NCBI GenBank assembly: GCA_030267565.1
Contig: BRXU01000007.1
Location: 1,054,001 to 1,118,000 of the forward strand
Length of the DNA stretch: 64,000 bases
Direction of reading: 5' to 3'
Source: Pleodorina starrii
Taxonomy: Eukaryota > Chlorophyta > Chlorophyceae > Chlamydomonadales > Volvocaceae
The translations under genes were made by a program, and so were the position numbers. Below the pieces are notes generated by a model. It worked only from the letters and a program-made list of their open reading frames with translations. It ran no database searches and was not told the DNA's origin. Of this stretch, positions 1 to 12,324 are shown in pieces (the stretch's first letter is position 1; each line of letters opens with the position of its first letter).

Positions 1-795
1 CCAGGTGGGTGGTGGGTTGTGTGCTGGCTCAACTGGCAGCCGGCTGGGGGGCCGTGTGTGTGAATGTGAATGTAGTTGTGTTTTGTATGTGCGGTATCTC
101 GCCGGGCCTGACGCTGGCCAGGGGCTCTCGGCGCATCCCCGGATAACCCCCACACCCCCACCCCAAACTCGCCGCCTGCAGGACCTCACCGGCAAGGCTG
201 TTGCCATCTGGCTGCCCATCTCCGCCTTTGGCATGATTGGTGGGTGCTGCTGGCTCCATGCCACCAGGCGGGGGGGGGGCTGCAGCGCGCCAACAGGGTG
301 TTGTCGGGGTCTCGGTGCGGAGTGGAGGGGCGGGGAGAGGCTCGGCGTGTGTAATGTGTAATGGCTGCGCCGCAGCAGCCATGGCCAGGGGGTCTTCCCG
401 GGGTGGGTGGGTTGTCGGAATGAATTGTGAGGGCAGGGTTGGCACGCGGGGCTTGAAAGACCACTTGAACGAACTCTCTACCCGTACGGTAGCCCCTCAC
501 CTGCCCCACGTCCCGCCGCCACTCACCTGCCCCACCCCCACCCCCTTCACCGCCACACACTCTCCCTCCCTCAGGCTTCGAGCATTGCATCGCCAACATG
601 TTTCTGTTCGTGATGGCCTGGTGCCAGGGCGAGAACATCACCGCCAAGCAGTTCATCTGGCACAACCTCATCCCATCCACCCTGGGTAACTACATCGGCG
701 GCGGCGTCTGCCTCTCCACCGTGTACGCGATCGCCTACGGCGCGCCGCCCAAGCGGATCGGCAAGTGGCTCGACCAGAAGCTCAAGCGCAACTGA
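1..795 (+). CDS. Formate/nitrite transporter (FNT/NAR1 type), 3' end
   Basis: Membrane channel of the FNT family, which moves formate, nitrite or related monovalent anions; in green algae the NAR1 members carry nitrite or bicarbonate to the chloroplast or plasma membrane. Only the last two exons are clear: 182–239 (DLTGKAVAIWLPISAFGMI) and 575–795, joined by an intron with GT at 240 and AG at 574 that keeps phase. The joined protein reads GFEHCIANMFLFVMAW and later GNYIGGGVCLSTVYAIAYG, the conserved late membrane spans of FNT proteins, and ends in a short basic tail (KRIGKWLDQKLKRN) at a TGA. The window opens at what looks like another exon/intron edge (CCAG/GTGGGT at 1–10), so the 5' part lies outside. 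The family call is secure; the substrate and location are not readable from this fragment. Confidence 0.9.
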
Positions 796-3700
796 AGGCA
801 GGTGTGATAAAAAAAGAAGAGGCCGAAGGAAGGTGTGATGAAAAGTGAAGCAAAGTGAACAAGCTGACGAAAGGTGTTGGCGTGTTCCGGCAGGGGCTCC
901 GTTGCAAAAGCCTGGCAGCCCGGGCAGCGGCGTTGGTGCAGCTGCGGCGAGGAAGCAGCAGCAGCGGCTACAAGCTTTTCAAGCGCGAGCTTGTTAGGGA
1001 ACGGATGGCGGGCTGGTGGCTTGTGATGAAGAAGATGAGGAACGTGAAGCGCGCCTATTTATTAGAACTACGATCCATGCGCATCCATGCTCGCAGTTGC
1101 ATCGTGCGAGGTTGAGTTGAGTCGAGTTTGCAGCGCTGCGCTCGCGACTTGTCAGCGCGGCAGCTTTTCTTATTAGTTTTTATTTAACCGATGTCGCTCG
1201 AGAGAGGCGCGAGACTGTCTGTCGTACCACGTGGAGGACTCGCCGGGAATGGAGGCGAGCGGGAAAATTTTGGAGAGGACGCGAGTTTTGGAGAGGAGCG
1301 AAGAGCGTGTGTCGTGTGGCAACATGCGTTGCTTGTGACCTCCAGCGGCAGTGAGCGCATGCACGTCTGGGTTTGGGTGGGTGCTCGGCGCCGGTCTTGG
1401 CCGCGTGCCGGCGGAGCGCTGCGCGTGGAGAGGCGCCTCTCCGCGCCCAGTAACTGGGTTGTCGGGCGATCTGTCGGGGGCGATTCTTTCCTGGAGCTGA
1501 CCAACAAGTGTGTGCGCGAGGGCCCTGATTGTGGGGTTCGGTGAATTTAGTCCGAGATGAGTGTGCACTGCGGCTGTCCTGATCGTTGTGCGGAGACTGA
1601 GCGAGAGTGCGATTATCGTAAGTGGCTTGCGTGGGGGGAGAGTGCGATTCGGCGAGTCGCTTGATAGGGTTTGCTACCGGTAGTGCTGTTTCCGTCGCTC
1701 CTAGGGAATGTGAGAGAGCGACCAAGGAACGGCCTGTTACGGAACACGACGAATGGCTATGAATGGCTGAATGGAATGGCTCCGCAACAGAAAACATGTG
1801 TAGTTCTAATTGGTCATTTTGCTTGAGCGACTGGACAGGACTGGACTGGTGTGCGATTCGTCGGCCCAGGCAGAGGCCGAAATGCGGCCTGGGGAGGGGG
1901 GGGGGGCCGGGGGAGTGTGGGTCACTGCGAGGGTGTACCGGTACATGCGCACCTGCACCAAGTGCTGCGCTGTGGCCCCGATCGTAGGAACGCGCGCTCG
2001 CGCGGGCGGCGACGCCTGCCCCGCGGCGGACTTCGGACTTCAGGGGGGAAGCTGTCGGCTCGGGTGTGTGTGTGGGCATGTGTGTGTGTGTGAGTGCACA
2101 TCATCCGGTGGACGCGGTGGGCTTACGCTGACCTCGACTCGGTGCGCCTTAAAATGCGCAATTACGGTATGCGCAATTTCGGCCTTGGAGCTGGTAGGAG
2201 AGCTGCAGCCCTTGCGTTGCCACTACCTCTGACTACCTGATATTTTTTTATGCGGCGGTGCATCGTGTGGAGTGTCGTTCCAGCATTGGGAGTGCGGCGC
2301 TTGCCAGGGGGCAATGGCAGCGCTGTCGGCGCCTGTCGGCGGCGTGCTGACTTGCTTGCGCGCCGGACCGCCGGTCCCCTGACTCACAACGTTACAAAGG
2401 TTACAAGTGCATTTTGCCGCTTCGATCCTCCCAATCGGTAAGTGTGGACGATCTTTTTTCTGGCCCACGCCCTGCGCCCCGATCTGGGTCCGTCCCTGGA
2501 GTGGAGGGAGCACACCTTCAGGCTTTCGGGCGCTGCTGCGCCAGGGCGTCTCTGGCTGCCTGGGTGGCAGGACGGCACTCGCCAATTTTTGTGGGGCCCG
2601 CTGCTTCATTTGCAGCAGGCCACCTAGCGACCCGGGAATGGGCTACTGGATTTCAGCGCGACTCATCTCCTTCTTGTCCGACTGCGAACAGCTTGGCTGC
2701 GACCGTAGTATTTCACTTCGTTTTCCAAATGGTGACCGGCTGGTACCGGTAATTTATATGTTGCGGCACGTTTACTGCCTGAGAATGCGCGGGCCCGGGA
2801 CTCTCCCCATGCGTGTTGGTCGTCTCAACGTGGTAGTCGTTTCGAGGTGAGGTGCTGATGGGATCGTTGGCATGATATCGGGTTCGCCGCTCGTTGGCAG
2901 TGGGACCGTTCGGGGACTTGGTCAGTGGGGCCGTTCGGGGACTTGTGGCCGCTTTGGTGTCCTCGCCCCTGGCGGCGGTCATCCTATCAGGTGTGCTTAT
3001 GTTGTGTTCGGTGGAAGGGCCTGAGGGCTGGAGTGCGGGCACCGAGCAGTCCCGTGCTCCCGTCGTCCCCTGCCTTGTCGGCCTGCCTTGTCAGACATTG
3101 TCGTTATTCCCGTTGGCGCGGCCGTTAGTCAACTGGATTTTGCCCGACGAAGTGCGCCGGCCGAGTATAACACCTGCATCGCTGAGATACACGGGCTGAC
3201 ATCGGGCCACAATAGTTAATTGTTGACACCAGAGTAGGCTATGCAACCCCAACGGTCACTCCAGGTCAGCTTGTATGGCCGTTCCCTGTCAGTTCATTGG
3301 CTTTTCCGGCACTTCCTTACGATACAAGGCAATTCCGTTTGCAGGTGCACCGAGACGAGGGAGTTTTAGGAGCGCCAGGCACCCAAAAGCCTGTCGCCCG
3401 CGAAATTCAGGCGCCCCCATCTCACGTCTCCTTGCCAGTAAAAAACAATGCCATACTTCAGGAATCTCTAGCAATACTCCAGGAATTCAGGGCACTGGTC
3501 GATGCGAAGGCGGAGCACGACAGTGTACAAAGGAAGGAAGGCTGAAAACGACAAGCTTGCACCGAGGACTACTAGGGCACATCGTAATACAGTTTCTGCG
3601 CCGGCTTCATTCCATATAATTTGAACACCGATGTCGAATCTCTGATCTCTGCAGCCTTTCGCGACACACCTTCCAACTCGTCAGCAGTTGCGCATCAAGA

Positions 3701-3934
3701 TTCTTGCAATCTATAGAGGTGCTGCAGACCATCGCTGGGTCTGACTCAGACGACGGCTGTACAGGGTTCATGTTTCGTATGCAGTGCGGAGAGTTGGCTC
3801 GCCCGAACACTTTCAAGGCGGCATAGAGCTCTAGGATAGCGCGTTGAAGGACAGCGGTATGGTCAAGCGCAGAGCGGCAGCTGTCGACACGTCGGAGCCG
3901 AACGCGCAAAGGCGGAGGATGGGAGGACCGGACG
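796..3934. other. Spacer without a supportable gene
   Basis: About 3.1 kb follow the transporter stop. Open frames here (for example at 1180–2079 on the minus strand and 2407–2850 on the plus strand) have no recognisable domain, no consistent splice pairs and composition expected of chance frames in GC-rich DNA. The first part probably holds the transporter 3' UTR and the last few hundred bases the promoter and 5' UTR of the next gene. A G-run at 1893–1911 and a GT run near 2064–2092 are the only simple repeats noted. Confidence 0.5.
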
Positions 3935-5409
3935 ATGGCCCCGCCGAAAATGGTGAGCAACGCGCTGAAACAAGCTCTGGTTGCCAGCCCACCGGCTGCA
4001 ACATGCTGCAAAGCTGAACCGCCCCCCGCAGACGGCCAACACCGTCAGCAGCCCCAGGCCGCTGAAGCTGGGGCAACCCACGGTCTGCAGATTGACCCTG
4101 CGCTGGTGGCGGCATACGTAAACCAAGCCGCCGCGGCGATGGCAGCGTCTGGCGCCGCGGGGGACGAGCAGGGCCAGGCAGAGACTGCTGCCGGCGGCGA
4201 GGCGGGCCAGGCCCCGGAGCCCAGCGTCCCGGACATCCGTGTGGCGGCCGCGGAGTTGATGAAGCTGGCGAGCATTCCCTTGGAGTCAGCCCTGAGCGCG
4301 CTTAAGGAGACGCAGGAGGAGGTCTTTGGCGAGGCAGGCAGCGCCGGCGGCGCGGACCTGCTGAACGACTGGCTGGACGCGGCGCAGGTCCGGCTCGCGT
4401 GCAACATGGAGGTGCAGGCGGAGATCGACAGCATGCGGATCGCGATGGAGCAGTCGCTGCAGGAGCGCGAGGCACAGAAGGCCGCCGAGGACGTGCCGCT
4501 CGTCGAACGGCCCGCGGAATTTCTGCGCGACCGCTTCGCACCCGCAGCCGCCAACCGCCGGGATTTCGGCGCGCCGGCCAGCATCGTCATCAGGAGCGTC
4601 ACCGCGTTCACGTGCCACCACGCCCTGTTTGCGGCCGGGGATCACAAGGCGCCGCTCGTGAACCTGGCGGAGCTAGAGCGCAAGTGCCATCGGTGAGCTT
4701 GCCTTGAGCTGCTTTGGGTTTTGGGTTTTAGCCCCTAGCGTAATGGCTGTCGCGGGCTGTCCTCACGGCCGTACCGGGCGCCATGACTGCAAAATTAGAT
4801 GGCTTCAGCGCGACTCGGTAGACTTGGTTCGCGTGCATCGTTTTTGCTTGGCGCTGGTCACCGTCGCGAAGCAGTGCGAATGCCTCAGGCCGCCTCCCTG
4901 CCGCGTCGCTTGAAACCCGCCCACTCAGGTGGTACCCGAACAAGGGCACCGTGCGGTTCTGGGAGCAGGTCGCCGAGTCGTGCGTAGCAACCGCCGCGGC
5001 AGTACCGGGCGCGACCAAGGAGCTTAAGCTCGAAGGCTGGATCGGCTGTGAGCAGGGCCCCGCGGGCTGCACCGTCTGCGCGGCGGCCCTCGGGCGAGAC
5101 CAGGGCGGCGGCGCGGGGCCGTCCACATCCGCACCTGCGCCTGCGCCCGAAGGGCCGCCCCGGTCGGCGGTGAGCTCGGAGGTGCGCACCGCGGCGCTGG
5201 CGGCCGTCGGGCAGTTCGCGGCGCGCAAGTGGCCCGAGGTGGAGGGGGACGTGTGCAAGATGCCGTCCGTGCCTGGGCAGATTCCGGCCGTGTTTAGCGA
5301 CCTGGACGACCCGCCTGGGAATGACGACTCGGACGACGAGGTCATCGAGTGCACTGACGTGGGGCCTGAGAGCGGGCGGGGGCGCCACGCGGTGGAGGAG
5401 ATTTCGTAG
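3935..5409 (+). CDS. Hypothetical protein with a UIM-like motif
   Basis: Two-exon gene, 3935–4692 and 4929–5409, 412 aa. The donor (CG/GTGAGC) and acceptor (CACTCAG/G) join in phase and give ERKCHRWYPNKGTVRFWEQV across the junction. I do not recognise the family. Residues about 1–95 are Ala/Gln-rich and probably disordered. Residues about 100–200 are mostly helical, and the stretch at 167–180 (DSMRIAMEQSLQERE) fits the ubiquitin-interacting motif core, in which an Ala, a hydrophobic residue, a Ser three residues on and a later Glu are conserved. The C-terminus is acidic (DLDDPPGNDDSDDEVIE). Several Cys and Trp in the second exon (WIGCEQGPAGCTVCAAA) could form a small structured region. A role in ubiquitin binding is inference from one short motif. 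The start is the first ATG of the open frame. Confidence 0.6.
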
Positions 5410-6653
5410 TGCTGCGCAGCGGGGAGTGCAGGATGATGCGGTGCGTAAGGACGTGGGAAGCCACGCCGGAGGGGATCCGCAGGGGGTTTAGTGGCATCAT
5501 GCCTATTTAGCGCTGGTCGGCATGCGCGTTTTGAGTCGCATGGGTGCAGTGGTCAAGCGGCAGGCAGTGCAGACAGGCTCGCAGAGCCGCTGCGGTGCTG
5601 CCCGAGTTACGAAAGGGCGTAAGTCAATGAAGGGTTTCTCATGGCTTGTCCGCAATCTGAAGACGCGTGGGAAGTTTGCTGCTGAGTTACGACAGGCCAG
5701 CAACCCAGGCGGGTGTTTGGCCGGGGAGTCTGGTGAAGTGCCGGGCGGTTTGATTGGGGATCAACTGGGCCCTACTGGTCCGGGCCAAGCTGGACATCCG
5801 CTTGGGCCCCCGCACTGTCAAGCGCGTTTGCGGGCTTGGGCACAGGAGTTCACCTGGCTTCAGGCGGACCTACACAGCAACACAGCAAGGTCCCATGTAA
5901 AACGGTGAATTGAAGGCAGCACGGTGTATATGACACACAGTCCAATGCTGCTGATGATGTGAAGGGCCTTGATGTGTGCGTGTCAGGAAGCGCTATGCTG
6001 GACTTCATAGCTGCGGTGGTTTGCGCCCTGCGACGGTTGCTCCCGGCTTCCCTTGGCCCCTTCCGGGATGTCTCCGATGGCAGCTTCTGTACATTCCGTG
6101 TCGCGTCAAGGCTTTCCGTGTCATTGTTACATTCTGTGTCGCCCCTCTCAGGACAGCAGTGGCAGTGTATGATACGTCCTCATAAAAGCGCTTCCTGAGC
6201 TCTACGCTCCCACTCAGCTTTAATGAGCGTGGCTTTCGTGCGCCCTTGCCTTCTGCCTACCTCGGTGATGAAACGTAAAACCCGTCACCCTCCAACATCG
6301 CCTCTGAAACTTGCTTGGGCCAACCGCTGCTTCGCGATACTTGGCATGGCCCTGGCACGGGCCAGTTACTGTCGTATGTACGGTATTCTTCAACTGTACG
6401 GGGCTGTAGTGCCTTGCATGTTGACGCTTCGCAAACTTTATAATCATACGTAGTTGGGACAAGGTAAAAATGCACTGTCCATGAGTTTGCCATGCAGAAC
6501 GTAAAGAACATTTAGTTTGAGCTTTCATTGGTGACACAACCTTTGACACAACAGGCCTCAATGGACCGTAATGACTCTGCATAAATTATAGCTTTCGATC
6601 AACAAGCGTTTGGGCACTCACCATCAGGTCCTGCTTTACTTGAAACGATCGTC
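5410..6653. other. Spacer: 3' UTR plus CASP upstream region
   Basis: No supported gene. An open frame at 5522–5908 has no recognisable domain and lies in the probable 3' UTR. From about 5990 the base composition becomes more AT-rich, as expected of an upstream regulatory region ahead of the CASP start at 6654. Confidence 0.45.
5896..5900 (+). terminator. Candidate TGTAA polyadenylation signal
   Basis: TGTAA is the usual polyadenylation signal of volvocine green algae. This copy lies about 490 bases past the stop at 5409, a normal 3' UTR length for these algae. It rests on the pentamer and its position only. Confidence 0.4.
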
Positions 6654-9600
6654 ATGACGAACGACAACCAGGACGCAATGGCGTCCCCCCTATCGGTCGT
6701 GTGCAGCTTCTGGCGTGAGTTCGACCTGGAGGGAATTCGCACAAAGCTAGACGAGATCGGTCTCAAGGTCGCAGAGCACCAGGAGGACTCCATGCAGAGC
6801 AGACGCAAACTCGCCGAGGCCACACGCGACTTCAAAAAGAACAACGAAGCTGTCAGCAAAACGGTTGGACCGCTGCTGAAGCAGTACCAGGAAGAGATCG
6901 ACCGGCTGACAAAGCGGGCGAAACACGGGGAGACAGCTTTCCTCGACCTTTACCAGAAGCTGTATGAAGCTCCCGACCCCGCCCCCGCGCTGGCCATGGC
7001 CTTCGAGCACGCCTCACGTGCCACAGACCTCGAGGCGCAGTGCAAGAAGATGGCGACGGAGCTGGCCGAGTACAAAGCGGAGTCCGCGCAAATTAAAAAC
7101 CAGGACCTGACGGTGCGCAAGCTGGAGGAGAAGGTCCGAGCGCTGGAGGCCCACGTGGAGGAAAAAGACAAGGAGCTGCAGGAGGTGCGAGCCGGGGGGA
7201 ACTGGGTTTTCATTTTCCCGAAGGTGCAGGCCACGGGTACAAGCCCTCCTGCCGGCGCCACGCCAGGGTTCCTTCGACACGACCTCGCAACAATCATGCA
7301 CATCGACCGAACCCCTAAGCAACGGCTTCAAGCCCCCAGTACTACGCGCAAGCTTCCAGGCATCCTGAGCCACGTCAGGACACAGCGGCTCGCCCGCTCT
7401 CCGCTTTCCAGCTCACCGTCCGTCCGCGCAAAAACGTACGCAGGTCCGCCAGCGCGCCGTGGCGGAGGCCGATGCCGCGCGCGTGGCGGCGATGCAGAGC
7501 CGCGAGGCGGAGCTGGAGGCGATGCTGGGCCAGGCGCAGGCCAGCCTGCTGGCCATGCAGAAGCTCTATACGGGCGCGGAGAACCAGCTGTTTGCCATCC
7601 AGTCGCAGTCGGAGGAGGAGCGCATGGGCCGTCAGGCGGAGCTAGAGCTGGCCTCGGCGGAGCTGGATCGAGCGCAGGTGAGAGGGGGCGCGCGTGGCGC
7701 CCGACCCGCTGATCAGCCCGACCCACCGAGCGGCCCAACCCGCTGATCAGCCCGACCCGCTTGTCCGCCCGCGGCGCAGCAGCCGGCAGCAGGACAGGGC
7801 ATGAAAACCCAACCCGCCGGCAGGGCAGGGATGGGGGGCGGGCACGCGGAGGCCCATCCTTCCCTGTCGGCGGGCTGGGTTTTGAAGGCCCCGTTCCGCG
7901 GCGGCCCATCCTTCCCTGCCGATCGGAACCGGCCTTGAGCTGCCGAACGGCCGTGCATCACCGTATGGCAATGTGTGTGTTGGGCCCGCACTGCAATTTG
8001 TCGCCTGGTTCGGTGAAGTCTCCTGGCTCTCGGCGGGTTCACGCGTCGTATTGACGCTAGCCGCGGTGTGATGTGGGGGCTGATCAGGATCGGCTGGCGG
8101 CGCTGGAGCGGGAGAAGGAGGCGCTGGTGGCGAAGCTGCAGCACGATGACGTGACGGCGCCTGGAGGGGGAGGAGGCGGTGCCCGGGGCACTGCCGCGGC
8201 GGCGGCGGCCAGCATAGAGGAGACGCTGCGGACGGAGCTGGCAACGCAGCGGGAGCTGGCGTTCCGGCTGCGAAACGAACTGGTGGGTGGGTGGGCGGGT
8301 AGGTAGACGAGGTAGATGGGAGCGCGCGCTTGGGGGATTTTTCTGAGTCTGCCCCGCTGGTTGGTGATGCGTGGGGCCGAAAGCAGTACGGGAGACCCGG
8401 CGCGTCTTCCTCTCTGCCGGGGGCCGGGCGCAGCGGATTCTTGCGACACAGAGGCACCGAGTGGTGCGCAGGACGCGGCTGCCCATTGCAGCCAAGTAGG
8501 CGGGGTCGTCGGCGGAGCAGCTGAGCTCCCCAACGGCGGCCGCGGGGTTCGCGGTTGAAGTAGGCCTGTCTGCCTTGCATGTTAGCGCGCAGTGTCCTAC
8601 GTAGAGCAGCCCGCGCCAGCCCACTCCTTGTCCCTACGGCGACGGCCCCTGCTGTCTCCTTTCTTGCGCCTGCGGTCGAACGGCGCTGGCGACGGACGGC
8701 GACCTTGCTGTTTTGGGGGGCTGGGCCTGGCTGGGCTGCGCCGCGTCCCTTGCAGGCGGCTGTGAGGGCCGAGTCGGAGGAGGTACGGGAGATGCTGGAG
8801 ACGCGGCTGGAGGGCGTCAAGGCCACGCTGGCCGCCACGGAGCAGCACGCCGCGGCCCTGGAGGAGGAGCTGGCGGCGCGGCCGACGCAGCAGCAGGTGG
8901 GCGGCGGGGGGCGAAGCCCTGGGAAGCTGGGATGTTTCAGAGTGGTGTGGGTTGGAACGGCTGCGTCCGCCCGCTGGCCGCGCGTGCTTGTGCCCGAGCC
9001 ACGGCCCTTGGGCGGGCACACACCGTCCGCGTGTTTGGACAGCAGCGGAGGGGAAAGGTCCGGTCCCTCCGGTCCGGCTTGACCCGGCACCAGCGCGCCG
9101 CTGGCGGCGCCAGGGGAGGCGATTGTTCCTCTCTTGGGCGGCGCCGGCGCCGCTGGGAGGGGCGGCCGTCCTCGGCTACTGTCGGGACACGCGCAGTGCG
9201 GGCTCTGATGGCGGCATGGCATGTGGTGTTGTCTGCGGCCGCACTGCCCCTCAACCGCTCCTGCCAACGCACACCGCCCCGCCCCTGGAAGCCTCAACCA
9301 AGGCAAGAACCAGCCCACCCTGTACCACGCGCCGTAACTTCTACCCGCTTGCTACCCACCTGCTACCGGGCCCACCTGCTCCCTTCTACCCACCTTCTAC
9401 CCACCTGCCTTTCGCCCGCCGCCCGCAGCTGGAGGAGCTCCGCGCGCAGCTCCGAGTGCTGCAAGCCATTGGATACAACACAATGGACGTCGATGGGGAC
9501 GACGATGCGGCGGCGGCGGCGTCTGCGGCGGCGGCAGCGGCGGCGGCAGGGAGCGGCGGCGGCGGCGGCAACGCCGCGGCCAGCGGCCGTGGCGGCGGGC

Positions 9601-12324
9601 TGGGCGCGGCGGGCTCCCTGGAGGCGATGCTTCTGTCCAAGAACCGTCATCTGGAGCATGAGTTGACCATGGTCAAACTGCGGGTGGTGGATGTACGGCA
9701 GGAGGCTGACGCGGCGCTGGCGCATGCGGCGGAGCTTGAGACCCAGTTGGCGGAGCAGGTGCGTGCTGGTGTGCTTGCGTGGGTGGGTGGGTGGTGGAGA
9801 TTGACATTCCAAACTAACAAGCTGACAGGCTGACGGACGTAGCTTGCCTTGGCAGCGCGCGTGTCGGTCTTCTTGTGGGTGGAAAGCCCCTCACTCGGTG
9901 TTGTGCGGTGTGTGCCTACCTGCCTGCCCGGCCCTCGCCCCGCCTGGCTGCAGGTAGCCCTGGTGCGCCAAATGGAGGAGGACCTTCTCGCCAGCCGGGC
10001 TGCGGAGGCGCGGCTGGCGGCCGGAACCGGCTGCATGGCCCCCGGCGGCTCTGCGTCGACCCCCAACGTGGCGGGTAGGCGCGGGAAGGGCGCGGGGACG
10101 TTGGTTTGCTGCGAGGGTGCTGCAGGGAGGAGTATAACAAAGTATAAAAAGGACCCCGCCGCATAGATGGAGCACCACCTTACACCGCGCGGAACGACCG
10201 CCGCCCGCCAGCCTCCACTCCCTGCCAACCCTCCCCCCTCCCACTTCCCGTGCGCGCACAACCACTCCATCCCTGTTTCCCCGCCTCCCCTCCCGCTGCG
10301 CGCGCATATCGCCAAGGCCTGGTCTCCGCTCCCAGCGGCGATGTGGACGACGGCGACGCCAGCATGGTCCGCGTGCTGTGCGCGCAGCGCGACCGCTTCC
10401 GCGCGCGTGTGCACGACCTGGAGGAGGAGCTCACGCGGCTGCGGGCGGAGCTGGCGGCCACCAAGAGCGCCGCGGCGGCGGCCAAGGCCGACAACATCGC
10501 GCTCGTGGAGCGGCTGAGGTGAGACGGAGGCGATGCGGGGGGCGGGTGGAGTATGACAGTTCAAAGCGGCAATGTGACAGCCGTAGTGGACTCTTTCGAG
10601 TCCCTACGAAATACCGGAACGGCGTTGGTTGGTTACGAAGGGCGGGTGGGTTGGTGGGGGCCGGTCTTCACGCGGCGGTGTTCTTCTGGTTGGCTACTTT
10701 TTCGGTTCGGTTCGGTCTCTGCCCGTGTAGTTTGGGAATGGGGCAGCGGCGTAGGCGCAGGCGCGCGGCGCCGGCGCTTGCCGGGCGTCACGGGACGGGT
10801 TTTGGGGTGGAGAGGGGCTCATTGGAAGCATCGTGCCGGTCTCAGTCAAAAAGGAAGTGCAGAGAGCCGCGAGGGGGGCCGGGGCTACGCTCCGCCGCGC
10901 CCTCGTCCAGCCTGCGAGTCCCTGCAGACATCACCATGCGTTATCCCATCCCCACAACGGGACGCGGTCGCGGCGGGCCGGCGCGCTTGTTTCCTTCGCA
11001 ACTGTCCTGCTGCTGCTGCTGCGTCTGCTGTACCTGCCCCGCAGGTACGTCCACTCTCGCACCACGCCCGTGGGCGGCGACGGCAAGGCCGGCAGGGGCG
11101 GCGACGTGGAGGCCGGCGCGGAGGTGGAGCGGCGGTACGGCAAGATATACGACGAGGGCATCAACCCGTTCAAGGAGTTCAAGGAGCAGCAGAAGGAGCG
11201 GCAGAAGAGCGCGATGGGCTTTGTCGACAAGGTGCGATCGCGGCGGCGGCGGTGGTGGCGGTGACGGGGCGACGGTGACGGTGACGGGGCGGTGGTGACG
11301 GTGACGGGGCGGTGGTGACGGGCCCAGGCGCAGGCGCAGGCGTGACGTAATAAGGCCTCCGTCTTGTGCTTTGCAGCTTGTTGGTAGGCAAGACCTCGTC
11401 GGGCACTGTCCTTTGTCTGCTCTGCGATGTTGCTCCTGGCTAGGCGTGCCCGGTTGCCTGGTGCCCTTAGCGAGGCGTTGCTCCAGGGTGGGGGCCCCGT
11501 TCCTGGTCACCCAGCAAAGCCGCTTTCCTTCTGCTTCTCCGCTCTGCTTCCCTTCGATCGTAACCCCCAAAAACCCCAACACCCCAACACCCCGACCCGA
11601 CCCGACCCGACCTCACCCTGCAGGCCATGTTCATGCTCTCCCAGCTGGTGTACGGCAACTCGGCGGCGCGCATGTTTGCGTTCGTGTACCTGGCGCTCAT
11701 GCACGCGCTCGTGTTCGCGAGCCTCATGCGCATGACGCACAACTCCAGCCACCAGCTGTACTCGCACACGCAGGTGAGAACGACGGCGGCGCCTACTGTA
11801 CTGTACAACCTCCCTACGGCTGCCGGGTGCCGTCGTATAGCCGCACACCACCTGGCCTCCCAACCTTCCACGCGCAGGGACACGGGCGCGGGCACTGTGG
11901 CGGCAGGGGTTGGAACAGGCTTGATTTGGCCTGGTTTGTTTTAGGCATATTCCATGTCTTCTCTGGCCGTGGCCGTGCAGAGCGCTACCTGTCGCGCGCT
12001 GCCTGGCGCCCCTCCAATCTTGCCTGCTTCATGCCCTTGACATGCGACCAGCTCGTCAGCTCGCGCCACGGGTGCCTTCACCCTTCCTCTCCTTGCTCCT
12101 AATCCTTCCCCCTCTCTCTCAGCAGCAGCTTGATCAACAACGTCCGCAGTGTCTCATTGTTTTATAAAGGAGCACATCACTCCCTGACCCCTCTCTCTCA
12201 CTCTCTCTCGTTGGTCTGGTTGCAGGCCATCCTCGACGACCGCCACGACACCACCGCCGCCATGCAGCACGAGCTGCTCCAAGACGATCAAGTTGACCCG
12301 ATGGGTCAGGGGCGGCTGCCATGA
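6654..12324 (+). CDS. CASP: Golgin CASP (CUX1-related Golgi membrane protein)
   Basis: Coiled-coil protein anchored in the Golgi membrane by a C-terminal span; in plants and animals CASP takes part in vesicle tethering within the Golgi. Ten exons fit in phase: 6654–7184, 7444–7677, 8088–8282, 8756–8896, 9429–9758, 9954–10074, 10317–10518, 11045–11231, 11624–11773, 12226–12324; 729 aa, close to plant CASP (about 690). The N-terminus has the family signature FWREFDLEGIRTKLDEIGLK. Long heptad-rich helices follow, then NRHLEHELTMVKLRVVD and LCAQRDRFRARVHDLEEEL. The C-terminal domain reads YDEGINPFKEFKEQQKER, then the span from YGNSAARMFAFVYLALMHA, with the family's conserved Tyr and His in or near the membrane. 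After it comes a tail of about 35 residues, longer than usual. A Gly/Ala insert in exon 5 (near 9510–9600) is an algal expansion. Confidence 0.93.
7804..7883. repeat. Imperfect inverted repeat in CASP intron 2
   Basis: Arms 7804–7834 and 7854–7883 are complementary over about 30 bases with a few mismatches and one gap (AAAACCCAACCCGCCGGC against GTCGGCGGGCTGGGTTTT), around a 19-base loop. The 3' arm is partly repeated again just downstream (CCCATCCTTCCCTG at 7853–7866 and 7906–7919). Confidence 0.7.
11264..11320 (+). repeat. Short tandem repeat in CASP intron 8
   Basis: About two to three copies of a roughly 20-base unit built from GGTGACGGTGACGGGGCGGT follow exon 8, starting about 35 bases past its end. 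Confidence 0.7.

Noticed and set aside
1180..2079. 299-residue open frame on the minus strand
   Set aside because: Composition is His/Ser/Arg/Pro-rich with no recognisable domain; several frames on both strands are open here, as expected by chance at this GC content.
7747..9318. 523-residue open frame on the minus strand
   Set aside because: It lies across CASP exons and introns on the opposite strand, is Pro/Arg/Ala-rich and has no domain; a shadow of GC-rich DNA.
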